Translations under genes and position numbers: made by a program
Shown: positions 22,171-33,258 of the stretch, piece by piece
How the letters are laid out: each line of letters begins with the position of its first letter
Position numbering within the stretch: position 1 is the stretch's first letter
Notes under the pieces: generated by a model
Told to the model about the DNA's origin: nothing
Database searches by the model: none
The model's input: only the letters and a program-made list of their open reading frames with translations
Source of the DNA: Capronia americana
Taxonomy: Eukaryota > Ascomycota > Eurotiomycetes > Chaetothyriales > Herpotrichiellaceae
NCBI GenBank assembly: GCA_016110215.1
Contig: JADWQD010000012.1
Coordinates: 1 to 64,000 of the forward strand
Reading direction: 5' to 3'
Length of the DNA stretch: 64,000 nt

Positions 22171-25068
22171 TCAGTCGACGTCTTCATCATCGTCGTCATT
22201 GCCCTCGTCGCCTTCCTCATCTTCATCCTCTGATACCTCCTGGCCAAGGTCCTTCAGCCTCTTCTTATCCGCAGATCTCTTGGCTTCGAGATCCGCGAAT
22301 ACAACCAGCAGGTCGTCAAGTTCCGTCTGCACATCCTTCCTCCGCTTGTTCTCTTGTTCCAGCTCTTCGGCCAGCTGCTTGGACCGGCTCTCCACGTCTG
22401 CAACCCGAGCGTCTGCCCGTTTCAGCCGCGCTTCCAGTGACTCGGTTTTGACTTTGTACTCTTCATGGGCGGTTTCAAGGTCCTGTACATGGTTGGCTTC
22501 CGCTTTCTTCAAAGAATCCTCCAATTCTGTTATCCGATGCCGTAAGTCTGCAATTTCTGCGGCTTCCCTATCACGCGCCTTTTGTGCAGTGGCGGCCGCC
22601 TCATCTAGCGCGCGTCGGTGTTGCTCGTTCAGGACGACGCGCTCCCTAGCTGACTCCTGCTCGATCAATTTCAGGCGTTGCTCGAATCGCTGCACCTCGG
22701 CCTCATGTTGTTTCTTCGCAGTCTCAACAGCCGCAAGATGCTCGTTGCGCCGGCGATTCGCCTCATCCTCATGAGCCCTGATAAGGGCACTTCTTTCCTG
22801 AGCGGCCGCTTGCTGCAAAATCTTGACCTCATCGTCATGATTCTCCTGCAAGCTATGATTGATCTGCTTGATGCGGGAGAGCTCCACAGTCGCAGACTCG
22901 CGCGTACGACGATGATCGAGCTCCTCTTGCTCCAGCCGGCGCTTTAGCTGCAGGAGCTCTTGGTTGGCAACTTCCAATGCTTGTTTCTGTTCTTCATTTT
23001 GGGCTCTGAGACTATCGACAAGCTCCCGAGAGACACCCTTCTGGACGCCGTTGCTCAATATGGAGACTTCGAAGTTGGGATCCCGGTCGATGGCCCGTAG
23101 AAATCTGCTGTAATTGTCCTTAAAAAAGTCGATGAATGTCTTGTCGAAGAACACTTCTGGGAGGCCGCCATTGCCCGTCTGGGGCAGAACTTCAAAATCC
23201 CTCACGAAAACATTCTCTCGAAGCTTGGTCAGTCTGTCCACATATGCTTCCCTCCCGAGGTTGCTAATCAGGAGGCCATGGAGAGTGCTTCGAGGAATGG
23301 GCGAATCTTTTGTGGAAAACTCGTAGATAATGCCAAGGCAAAACGCAGATAGACCAGCCACAAGGGGCATTGAGCTTTTCGTAATTTTGACAGCGGCAAT
23401 GAGCCCCTGAACGGTGCTCCCCTCGCCGAGCAAGTCATTGACCGCTTCCGGATCTTCAAATAACCAGATCGTCAACAACATTAAACAGCCCAATAGGGCG
23501 CGCTCGTCCTCAACATATTGCACGCCAGCTACCACGTTACTGGTTATGCTCTGGAGGAACGTAACAACTTCCTCGCCGCTTTCTGCATCTCCTTCCGTCA
23601 CCTTCAAAGCCATATCTTTGGTTTCCGGAGTCTCATAAAGAAGGTGCAGCAGGAGGACCGCAGCAAACCATTGTTGGTAGGGGTCCGACTTATTTCGAGC
23701 CCCAGGCGGCTCGAGAAGTACGGTGAGCATGTTAGGGATGGCATCGTCGCCAGCCTTATGCCCATCAATTGCTCGTTTGAGGACGTGAGTGCGTATGCCC
23801 GCATGACCATTCATAAATGCTTCAACACATGAGGATGCTGCCAGCCGAACGTCAAAAATTGCCAGCGGAGCGGGCTCCAGTGCCAATTCCAAGAGCGACT
23901 CGATTACGTTCTGTGTCCGCAAAACGGCCTTCTCGGGATTCCGCTGCTTTTCAAGGGATGCATGGGCCGAATGCCCGTTCGTTGTTGGGCTGACAGGCTC
24001 CCTAATCAGCACTCCAAGGTCCCCGAATTGTTCCTGAAGAGCGTGATTTGCACGAATAATGTCGCCACAGGTCTGAAGTGATTTCGTGCGTACACTCGTG
24101 CTAAAAGCGGCATGGAAAGCGATACGCAAGATGACTTCCAGGGTACCAGTCTGCCAGTATGCCTGCTGGTTGACCATGGTACCTTGTGCCCCTTGAGGGA
24201 GAAATAGTTGAATGACGCCCAGCAAGCCCCATACATTCATATCCCGCTGCGGTTTCATCCATTCCGAGACACCATCGCCAGAATCTTCTTGCTCGACCAC
24301 TGCGGAAAGTAGCTTCTTGATCTTCGGGATCCCTCCCACCTCTCGGAAATAGGATTGGTTCGACGTGTTGAGATTGAGTAGATTGGCCAGTAGAGACAGA
24401 CAGTCTTGAACGGTGGTGCTGCCGTGGGTTAGGCCACCGTCTCCATCGACCAATGCAAATATACGATCAAATGCGTTCTCAAACGCAACCACCTTCTGGA
24501 TCTCGGCAGACGTTGGAGTCAGGGCAACCAACAACACCAGTGCTTCATTTCGGACTGCCTCTCTCCGGTCGTCCAGCACATTCGTGATGCGCGACACGCC
24601 CAGCGGGGCCGCAAATATCGCTTCCTGTGTTCGCTGGGGTCGCGCCGTTGATATGTGGGACAAGATCTGCAGCACATATAGCCTGAGATAGAACTCGTTC
24701 GCCTCGAGAAGGTCCAGTAGAGCCGTGATATTGTCCTGTCTCTGAGTGAATTCATCTGCCAGCCATAGGGTGATCTCTTCAGACGCCTCGGGTGATTTCT
24801 CGTCCGGCTCGAACAGCCCCAGCAGAGTCTCCAATACTATTTTGATCGTGTCCCAATCCTCAGCATCCTTGCGCAATGCCGCGATGAGGTCCCGGAGGGC
24901 CCCAGACGCAACGGAGGCAGGGTATAGCTTTGCAAAACTGCGCAGGCCTAGAATTGCCGCACGGCGGTCTTCAAGAAGGGTGGCACTTGTCAGACGGCCG
25001 CTGAGGGTCTGTATCGTATCGGTGGCATTCTGTCTGGCAGGTGCCTGGGCTTCGAGTATCCGCATCAT
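22171..25068 (-). CDS. USO1: Uso1/p115 vesicle tethering factor
   Basis: A single exon of 965 residues. Uso1/p115 tethers ER-derived COPII vesicles to the Golgi, working with Rab1/Ypt1. The N-terminal ~640 residues form an armadillo-like globular head that starts with DTIQTLSGRLTSATLLEDRRAAILGL. The conserved region FVRDFEVLPQ...FFDKTFIDFFKDNYSRFLRAID follows. From about residue 690 a long heptad-rich coiled coil runs to the end (VDSLRAQNEEQKQALEVANQ region onward). The tail is strongly acidic (DEDEEGDEGNDDDDEDVD), as in p115. It is shorter than budding yeast Uso1 but normal for filamentous fungi. It borders the catabolic block to the right. Confidence 0.93.
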   Translation of the reverse strand: MMRILEAQAPARQNATDTIQTLSGRLTSATLLEDRRAAILGLRSFAKLYPASVASGALRDLIAALRKDAEDWDTIKIVLETLLGLFEPDEKSPEASEEITLWLADEFTQRQDNITALLDLLEANEFYLRLYVLQILSHISTARPQRTQEAIFAAPLGVSRITNVLDDRREAVRNEALVLLVALTPTSAEIQKVVAFENAFDRIFALVDGDGGLTHGSTTVQDCLSLLANLLNLNTSNQSYFREVGGIPKIKKLLSAVVEQEDSGDGVSEWMKPQRDMNVWGLLGVIQLFLPQGAQGTMVNQQAYWQTGTLEVILRIAFHAAFSTSVRTKSLQTCGDIIRANHALQEQFGDLGVLIREPVSPTTNGHSAHASLEKQRNPEKAVLRTQNVIESLLELALEPAPLAIFDVRLAASSCVEAFMNGHAGIRTHVLKRAIDGHKAGDDAIPNMLTVLLEPPGARNKSDPYQQWFAAVLLLHLLYETPETKDMALKVTEGDAESGEEVVTFLQSITSNVVAGVQYVEDERALLGCLMLLTIWLFEDPEAVNDLLGEGSTVQGLIAAVKITKSSMPLVAGLSAFCLGIIYEFSTKDSPIPRSTLHGLLISNLGREAYVDRLTKLRENVFVRDFEVLPQTGNGGLPEVFFDKTFIDFFKDNYSRFLRAIDRDPNFEVSILSNGVQKGVSRELVDSLRAQNEEQKQALEVANQELLQLKRRLEQEELDHRRTRESATVELSRIKQINHSLQENHDDEVKILQQAAAQERSALIRAHEDEANRRRNEHLAAVETAKKQHEAEVQRFEQRLKLIEQESARERVVLNEQHRRALDEAAATAQKARDREAAEIADLRHRITELEDSLKKAEANHVQDLETAHEEYKVKTESLEARLKRADARVADVESRSKQLAEELEQENKRRKDVQTELDDLLVVFADLEAKRSADKKRLKDLGQEVSEDEDEEGDEGNDDDDEDVD

Positions 25069-25714
25069 CGTGACTGCAGGTTCATTGTCACCGGGGGGGT
25101 CTGTTTGTTCTAAGCAGCTGCCTCAAAGCCATCGATTACGGTACCAGACTGGGCGGGCTATATCGTGTGTAGGATCGAGACAGACGTCGAAGGTGGCCAA
25201 GGGTAGAAGATTGTCTGCGGCGTAGGGCCTCGATAGCCACGAACGCGCTTTGTGTTGGAGAAGCGACAAGTGTCAAGTGCCAAGTGAAGGTAAAGAACTA
25301 TTCGCTACTCACTCTGGTGGAGCTTCGGGAGAATGGCCATGGTTGGCTACACGATCCACATAGTCACGTGGCGTGCTGAGTGGCAGTCTGTGACGTGGAA
25401 GGTTATCCGAGGGTCTGTAAGGATGCCGCCAAGGCGTCACAGGCCGTATGGGGACAATATTACCAGAGGCCTTCTAACTATGGAGTCGGGCGTCGCCCAC
25501 GACCCCTTTGAATCCATCATGTCCTCCAAATTAAGTCACAGAGGATGCTGCCAGGCCTTCATCTGCCTGTTCACACACACAGATAATGAATCATGAACAA
25601 CGGCAATTGACACTGTTAGTTTAACAGGTTAGGACTATGAGCCCAAGATGAGTTACCTTCGACACTTAAAAGCCTCCGTGGATTGATACTAGATTCGAGG
25701 TTGGTGTGCCGCCT
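25069..25714. other. Intergenic, Uso1 promoter to D-amino-acid oxidase 3' end
   Basis: No gene is recognised. The plus frame at 25333-25596 has no supporting features. The region marks the left edge of the catabolic block. Confidence 0.4.
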
Positions 25715-27129
25715 TCACAGTTTCGCAGCAGAGCCCAGCACGCCGTCGACAAGTTTGACAGCAGCCTGCGCACACCCGTACGAGTTTTGATAGCCTTGGG
25801 ACAGGTCAGCACTGATCTCATTAGGGGTGGCGCGTGTCTGCCGTGCTCACCTGCACCGCCGGCGCCATAGTTGTGCACCACCCAGACGCCCGAAATGCGC
25901 TCCCTTTCCACCCGAGTACCACCCTCGCGGACCGGTCGCAGTCCGACACCGTGCCTCACTATGTCTAGTGACTCGATCCCCTTCCCGCCAGTCAAGGAGG
26001 GGCACATTGCAACTGCTCTCTTCATGATCCTCACAGCCAGATTGAGGTCAACCTGAGAATCCCAGTTCCTTTTTTGATAACAGCCACCGAGAATGGTGCC
26101 TCCGCCGGCAGCCCGGGTCATGACATAGCACGCCTCATCATCTCCATCATCTGTGCCGGAAGTGGCAATCATTTTGCCCGCGTCGTTGCGGACAATGAGG
26201 ATCTGAGCCCGAGCAGGGACGACAGTTTTGTCCTCGACGCCGCGGAGCTTCGATGCGCCGAGTCCCGTGCAGTTGATCACGATATCAACCTTCTCTCCTC
26301 CACACAAGCTCGGTGAAGCGGCTTCAGAAATGTGCTGAAAGACCCTTCGTTCAAAACGGACGCCTCGTTCTAGACACTGGGAAACCAGCCACGGCAGGTA
26401 GATGGCTGTGTTGATGCAGACCGATGTGAACGATGTTGCAGCGTTGATTCCAGGAGCGAGAGAGCCCCTGGGAAGTTGACGAAACTGTTTCACTGGTGGT
26501 CAGCCACTGCACCGGTTTCCATGAATCTTGGACCGTGTCACTGGCCGTCGAGCGTGAACTTGCATTGGGAACTACATCCTTGAACCAGGCATCCGGAGAC
26601 AGTAGTTCATTGAACCAGTCCGCTGTCGCAGAGCCCACATCTTTCGTACGACTGTAGACCTGGCACTCTTTTGTCCGAGTAAGCAAGAAAACACTCTGAC
26701 ACGATAGCGTGAACGGTTGAAACAATGCTGTAAAGTACCTTGGAAATGGACCCCGGCCTCTGGGTGGTTCCGAGCCAGGTCCTCCAGGGGAGCCCATGTG
26801 TCCTTCTCGTATTCGGCCGCCTTCGAGCCGCGTGCGCCAGTCCTAAGAGGGATCCGTGTCAGAGGAGCGTGTCGATATCTAGAGATCGATGGGATGACAC
26901 ACGGCATGTAATTGGCGCCTGCCCAGGGCGACGCGTATTCAATATCGTAGTCGCCAGGCATATACTTGGCCGCCACAAGGACTTTGTATTCCGGGTTCTT
27001 GGACAACAACAATGCCGTTGTCAATCCGGCAACACCGGCTCTGGGGCATCATGTTAGCGATGTGGGTTGCATTATCGGACCTTGTTCCGTCAGGACATAC
27101 CCGACAACGACGATATTCTTCCCAGGCAT
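25715..27129 (-). CDS. D-amino-acid oxidase, six exons, PTS1 tail
   Basis: Exons 27101-27129, 26903-27040, 26739-26842, 26564-26667, 25851-26484 and 25715-25794 give 362 residues. It oxidises D-amino acids to 2-oxo acids, ammonia and H2O2 with FAD. Splicing restores the FAD motif VVVGAGVAGLTTALLL, then SPWAGANYMP, HFQECQVYSR, DVVPNFRQLPRG, NCTGLGASKL, the substrate-binding arginine in GVGLRPVREGG, and HNYGAGGAGYQNSYG, the DAO signature. The C-terminus is AKL, a peroxisomal PTS1. Intron 26485-26563 starts GCAAGT (GC-AG), and 26843-26902 is 60 nt and in frame. The dimethylformamidase-like gene lies upstream on the same strand. D-aspartate oxidase is the main alternative within the family. Confidence 0.93.
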
Positions 27130-27691
27130 CGCTAACGTTTGAACTACGGCGGCGATAAGCACTTCCCTGAGCAAGCCCAGTTGGTAAGCACCAGAGATCT
27201 AGTTAAATACTTATGACCAGACACGGATCCCAGAACGTGACACCTGAGGTTTGAGCGGTCTCATGTCTCGTGTCCACCGAGAACTCAGACCATGTCAGAG
27301 CCTACAGAGCTTTTTCTCTACACCCTTGGGAATGACTGTGTACTGTGTGGACCAAAATTTGGTGGGCTGATTACAGTACGGTACTGAATGGAGGCTGGCG
27401 GGTCCACAATCTCGAAATTGCCTTTTTAGGCAGGGGAGAAGAGCGATCCCGGTCGAGATGAATCTGGCTTCCCTCAATAGGAATGTTCAGGCCAAGATTA
27501 GGAGTCTCTGCAATCCACTCCATGTCTGTCTACCTTAGGCCCTGGAGATGGATAGGTGGGCAGCTATGTCTTTCCAACACTGCCGTACCGAGGTTCAGTT
27601 CTCGGAGCGCCGCGTCACCATCATTCTAAGCAACGCTCAATGTCTGAGATTGAAAGTCTCCGGGACTTGGAGCGCATGTCTTGCTCTCTTC
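27130..27691. other. Intergenic, formamidase 3' end to oxidase promoter
   Basis: Both flanking genes are on the minus strand. Nothing else is recognised; the region should hold the promoter of the D-amino-acid oxidase. Confidence 0.4.
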
Positions 27692-29986
27692 TTATCGTTG
27701 TCCTGCCAGGAGTCCTTTTATGACATTCCCAGTGAACCTCGCCACGTCGTTGTCGTAGTCATCCCAGCCCAACGAGCAGAACCAATTGATGCTTCCCACA
27801 CTGAACACGGCGCCACCCCCGGATCCGACATAGTATACCACGTCACTACGGATGAGATCCGTCTGTGTTCCCAGCGTTTTGACCGCTGGAAAAGTCAGGT
27901 CCTCGGTCGCAATGCCAAAAGAGTCACTGTGGCCGGTACTCGTGGCCAGTATCACAGCTTGCTCGGGACTCCCGTTCCCGACATCATAGCGATCTATTTC
28001 GTCGCCCGAAGCACCGCCGCCAAACCCATGCTCTCCAATCAGGTCATTGTGGACGTCAGCAAACATCCACGAGAATCGGGGATCCCTGGACGCTTCGGTT
28101 CGCCGAAAGGGCACGCCTTCTGTCGTGCCTTGAGCACAAAACCCGACACCGAACAAAGTATTGCAACTCATCCCGCGGGATCTCCAGAGACCGCCCTGTT
28201 GACCGTCCAGGCTCTGCACGTGTTCGCCACCGGGAAGCGCAAAAGGAGCGACACCACGATCTCCTCGGCGTAGTTCTAGGCGGTGGGGACGAGCAGAATC
28301 GAGACCGGTCACCCAGTAGAAGCCGTTGCCGCCCAAATACATGAGGTTGCCCCCTGCCTTTGCATAAGCTGTATAGGCGCTAAACGAGTCTCGTGTGTGA
28401 TACTCGGGATGACAACCCGTCAGAACAGTGTTGAAGCCCTCGATAGCTGCGACGCCCGATGTGTGCAAGTCGTGATCAGTCACAACCTCGTACGGAATAC
28501 CTTCGCGCTCGAGGTAGCCGATCATCATAAGATCGGCCGAAAGCTCGCGCGGGCGCGAAAAGGCCCACATTACATAGGCAGGTCGGATGTTGAGGATCGG
28601 TCTTTTGGATGTCGAGAAGACAACCCCAGAACCGTCGGTGTGGCGGTCGTAGCACGACAGTCCCAGGTCCAGACGCCGCTGCATCTTGTAGAACTCGCTA
28701 CTCTTCTTGACCGTGTTTATATCGAACCCGGGGCCTAGGTCGGCTGTATTCTCACGTGTGGTGTCGTAGAGACGTTCATTGGCATAGGCCAGGTAGGTGA
28801 GCGTGGAGAAGACGAAGCAGACTTTGTTAGCAGCATCCGATGGCCGCGTCGTGGGTCGCACAAAAAACGTCACCCAGTCACTATCCTTGCCATTCGTTGA
28901 CTGCACCTCCACGGCGTAGGCGCCGGATCGGGCAGTGGGAGGGATCGTGATTGTGAAGTCTGTATCCCAGCCGGCATCGTCTAAATCGTCGTCGTGGAAG
29001 TGAATGGCTCCGTAGCCAGACTTGGCTTTGGTCCAGTCGCACTCGGCCCCATCCCAATCATGGCCTCTCACGGCGCGAGTGGGCGCATTGAACAGAAGAC
29101 CATGGCGACCATGACCAGAAGCGTCAATTATACCGTCGCTTTCCATTTCCCGGGCAAAGTCATATCTGGCGAGAGTGACTGGTGCCTGGCCACACGTCTT
29201 CAGCGTCAAGGTGTCAATTCGACCATTGTAAAAGTCGGTCGCCCGTTGTTTTCCATCACTTTGGTGATCATTGGCCTGGCTTGCCGCAATAAAGAGCGGA
29301 TTTGGCTCATGTACAGATGGTACGAATGGCAATCGTGTCTCGAATGTTGTGCGGGTAGGTGTCGGCTCAACCCTGAATGCCTTTGGCGCGAGCGAAACTT
29401 TGACCAACGATCCACAGATAGACAACTTGAATTTGGCCCAGGTCTTGCGCCTGGGACAGAGCCCAGTGTCGATAACTGTGATGTTGTCGTGCTTGTGTCC
29501 CACTCTGATCTCAACGGACCCCTGACTGTTCAAAACTACAGCGAATCCGGTATGTGCCGTGCCGTCCAGGGTAGAGATCAGCGTCTGCGGATGTGGACAA
29601 TTCACGAGCCATGGTTGCATGTAAAAAGACACTTGAAGACCTTGCGCCCCAGGTTGTGCGCCCCATGCTGAGACATAGCCATAAGATCCTGGTCGAGCGG
29701 CTTGGAATCGTCCCTTCTGACGGCCGTGCGGAATTTCCGACACTTCCTCCTCGATTCTTTTTGGCGAATGTTCGAGGTCGATGCCCTGGATCAGACGAAC
29801 TGTCCGATATTTGTATTCGGGCTCCGTGCAGGATATCTGAAAACACGGTCAGCTTAGCAGGTTGTGGCAATCACTAGCACCTCGTACTTTGATCGCAGTC
29901 GAGTCACCTGGCGCGACAATCCAGGGGTCTGCATAGCCGATAACTTCTGGAGTCTGGGTTTCGTGGAGCAGTTTGTCGGCTGCCAT
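27692..29986 (-). CDS. N,N-dimethylformamidase large (beta) subunit homologue
   Basis: Exons 29888-29986 and 27692-29836 (51-nt intron) give 747 residues, close to the bacterial large subunit. Bacterial DMFase hydrolyses dimethylformamide to formate and dimethylamine with a mononuclear iron. An N-terminal beta domain is followed by a LamG/concanavalin-like region (DGTAHTGFAVVL, FYNGRIDTLTL) and the DMFase C-terminal domain (PARSGAYAVEV-type start, GYLEREGIPYEVVTDHDLH). His509 and Glu511 in GCHPEYH and Asn537 in LGGNGFYW keep the order and 26-residue spacing I recall for the iron/active-site residues of the Paracoccus enzyme. Tyr429 in SCYDRH is a likely iron ligand. No small alpha subunit is seen nearby. 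A Zn2Cys6 gene is divergent. The real substrate may be another formamide or amide. Confidence 0.85.
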
Positions 29987-30763
29987 TTTTTTGCGAACAG
30001 CGGAGACGGAATGCTTCACAGGTGCCAAAGGCCTGTGGGATAGGTAATCAAATGCTCGGTATGAAAATCAACAGGTATTCGACAGTTCATCATAGGGCTC
30101 TCTACACCACGTGGCACGGCAGGCCTAGAGCTTCAGTGCGAGTAGGAGATGCACAGCTGTCCAATCTACTTTTGGGACGTACCGAAATTGTTTCAAGTCT
30201 ATCTTTTCATTGGTGATGGAAGCCACAGATCCAGTTGCAGTACGTACCTTGACAGACCGGACTTCCCAGCTGGCCAACCGAATATCACTCCGTCGAGGCT
30301 TCCCATAGAGAGATCTCCCACGACTTCGGTGTGCTCCGTGAGTCGCCTAATCAGTTGTTTCCTTAATGGGCAGTTGTCAAATGGGGAATCTGGCTCGACT
30401 GGATGACTAAGCTCGAATGCTGCGCAGATCATGCCCAGCCCATCGATCGTCCTCGCAGCATGGAGCGAGAGAGTCAGAGCTGAGGATAGAGCGGCTTCGC
30501 CAAGGCCCTGTAGCGGGCTAGACCCACCCAGGATTGAATAAAGCGGCAAGGCTACTTATCCGTGTGGCACTATCGTCCTTCTTTTGTACAGTACCTATTG
30601 CGACGACACACCAGCACGGTCACTTGTCCCACAACGTCGCCCTAATCATCTATGCCCCGATCGTCGTGGCCGTTGCGCCGTTATCGTCGTGTCAACTTGT
30701 CATAAGCGTCCAGAGCCAACACCACCTCTTGTATCTTCGCCCGACTTGTCGCGTGCCAGTAGA
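29987..30763. promoter_or_regulatory. Divergent promoter region, formamidase and Zn2Cys6 regulator
   Basis: The 777 bp between the two start codons holds no gene that I can support. It is the likely control region for both, and a CGG-N3-CGG direct pair occurs at 30001-30009 next to the formamidase start. Confidence 0.5.
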
Positions 30764-32973
30764 ATGACGAAAACGGGCGCAACTCGGCCACGATTTGCGG
30801 CTTCTGCACCAACAGACTGTCATACCTGCTTGTCGAGGCAACGCCAATGTGACAAGCAGCGTCCCTACTGTTCGACCTGCCTGAATGCAGGTTTAAATTG
30901 TGGGGGGTATGCCACCTCTCTGTTGTGGCATCGGTGCAGAGATTACTCGGGAACACAATCTCGACGGCACGGTCAACACTCAGCATCTCCGCGTCCAGTG
31001 GAAGACCTCGACAAGCCTCAGATCCGGTCGCCGCCCGTGGCCACACGTACTTTCCGTTTCGTCGAGCTTCGCAACCGCCGGGCGAGGCAGCCACGCAAAG
31101 TCACATCTGCTCAGCCCAAACCCCCCCACGGTGTACAAGAATTTGGACCTTTGGAGGCAACGAGCCTCGGTATTGATCTTGATACTGGATTCTCCCCCAC
31201 GATGGACATCGACTCATTTCTTGACAACCTCCAACCAGAGATACACCTGGGAGACGAGCGTTGCGAGGTGTCTGATCAAACTATCCCAACATCCGACACG
31301 GGACAAACCTGGCCAGCTTTGGAGAACGAATCCTGCCCCGTCTCAGATCGTATGATCAATCCAGATGCGGCCTCCCTCGGAAAAACATCAGTGCAACCTG
31401 CGTCGCCAGCACTGTCACCTCGCAGTATGACGTTTGCCCTAGATGACGGTCTTACTTTCGAGTGGCCGGATTTGGGTGGTTGTAACGACCGACGACATAC
31501 ACCCGACACTTTTTCATTCTCGACATATATGAGCGCAGATCAGCAGCAAGAAATTCTTCTCAAATACTGTGAGTCAAGTTCTCGACATGATACTCTTCCT
31601 ACCCGAATCATTCGCTGACGCAGCTCCTCAATAGATGACACCGACCTCTGTGTTCTGCCCTTGACTTCTGACATGCGGTTGAATCCATTCCGAATAAGGG
31701 GCTTTGGTCCTGAAGACTCTCGGCTTTTGCTTCATTCCATCTCAGCGCTTTCCTCGCAGCACCAAGTCAATATCGGCAACACACAATCTTCTGAAGCGTC
31801 ACACAAGCGTTCTCAAGCGTATTCCATGCTCAGTGATGCTTTACAATCGGGACAATTGGGCACCCGAAACTCCAGTCTTCTTGCGGCGATCCTGATATTG
31901 ATGACCTTGGATGTAAGCTACGATCGCAACATGTCCCCGTATCCGGAGTGACTGACTCGGCGGCAGTGCACAATATCAGCCCTGGGGAATTGGTCGCAGC
32001 ATATCCGTCGAGCCGTGACCGTCTTCGAAGCATGGGGCGGGCCTTCGGCTCTGAACACTCCTCGGCTCCGCTCTCAGGCGAGCATGCTTGTTTGGTGCGT
32101 GTTTACCCTCAACCTCTCATAAACCGAGACTGACGGATAAGCAGGTGGGATGCAACATTGGCAATGATTTCCCGACAAGGCACAAAACTCAGCTCGGCAT
32201 ATTTCAGTCATTTGGTCCAGTATGAGAAAGCGGACGGGTGGTCATTCTACGAACTCACTGGCTGCCCGACCGAGCTTATGACCCTCCTCGTCCATCTTGC
32301 CGAGATGGCTCACGCCAAGGAAATGGCAGAGTCCATGGATTATCTGACATTCGACGTGAAGTCAGTGCTCGACATCGAGAGACAACTCTTGAAGTGGAAC
32401 AGCGGCCACGGAGAAGGGCAGAGACATTTGCTCGAGCAACTCATCTGTCAAGAAGACCATGATGGACCCAACAGCCGTGATAGCAACAATACGCCCACGG
32501 CGGAAGACGAGATCGACGGGCAGGAGGACTATCGTCGTCAGCAAGATGATTACCATTGCTCAGAGGCGTGGAGATACGCCTTACTACTCTATATTCAACG
32601 GGTCTTTCGCTGGGATCGTGGTTCCCACCAACGACCAATAGCGATCCTGCCGCTCGTATGCAAGATCTTCGAACATTCTCGCAACTGCCGCAAAACGTCG
32701 CAAGTGCAGAAGCAACTCCTCCTGCCCGTCTTCTTGGCCGGCGCCGAAGCACGAGACCAGGACCTGCAGGATACGGTCCGGGCTTACTGTCTCTGGTGGG
32801 GTGCAAGAAGTCGCTACGGCATGTTCTACAGCGTCTCTTCTCTGCTCGAAGAGTACTGGGCTCTCGAGACCTCCAAAGACGGTCGCCCGGGCTGGTGGGG
32901 CTCATTCTTGGACGCAAAGTCGAGTTCTGGAAAGGCGGACGATCTCGCAGCCATGCAATTTCTCTTTGGCTAG
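30764..32973 (+). CDS. Zn(II)2Cys6 transcription factor divergent from formamidase
   Basis: Exons 30764-31568, 31635-31912, 31967-32094 and 32145-32973 give 679 residues. The zinc cluster is Cys19-x2-Cys22-x6-Cys29-x6-Cys36-x2-Cys39-x6-Cys46, followed by GGYATSLLWH. A long, probably disordered linker (residues ~60-260) leads into a Fungal_trans_2-type domain: LLKYYDTDLCVLPLT (formed at the first junction), then NPFR, LLHSISALSSQH, LAAILILMTLD, WSQHIRRAVTVFEAWGG and a C-terminal helical part. Introns have good donors (GTGAGT, GTAAGC, GTGCGT). It is probably a nuclear pathway-specific activator for the formamidase and perhaps the neighbouring oxidase and transaminase; that is inference from location. 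Confidence 0.88.
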
Positions 32974-33258
32974 TAATGGATCATTAAGATAACTCCATAT
33001 CTTTTTGAATGTCCGTTTCACAATATCTGCGACATGTGCACTGTAAGCACAACCGCTAGCACACTGCACCATCCATCTATGCGCCTTTTATGCCCACCGA
33101 CTGAAACTTGAAATTGGTATGTTTCTTTAATCTGGTGGTTTGTCGATCGGGGAAGTCCAAGACTGCTTCTTGACGCCAATCTTCGGCTCAACATCAAGAC
33201 TGCTATTGTCAAAACCCCATACGTCAACATGTGCGTATCGTTGATACTGTCCATTCTC

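Noticed and set aside
21986..22774. 262-codon Ser-rich plus-strand open frame
   Set aside because: Antisense to the Uso1 coiled coil; its serine runs are the complement of the acidic/Glu codons there.
27548..28273. 241-codon plus-strand open frame
   Set aside because: Antisense to the formamidase homologue; no recognisable content.
28994..29671. 225-codon plus-strand open frame
   Set aside because: Antisense to the LamG-like part of the formamidase homologue.
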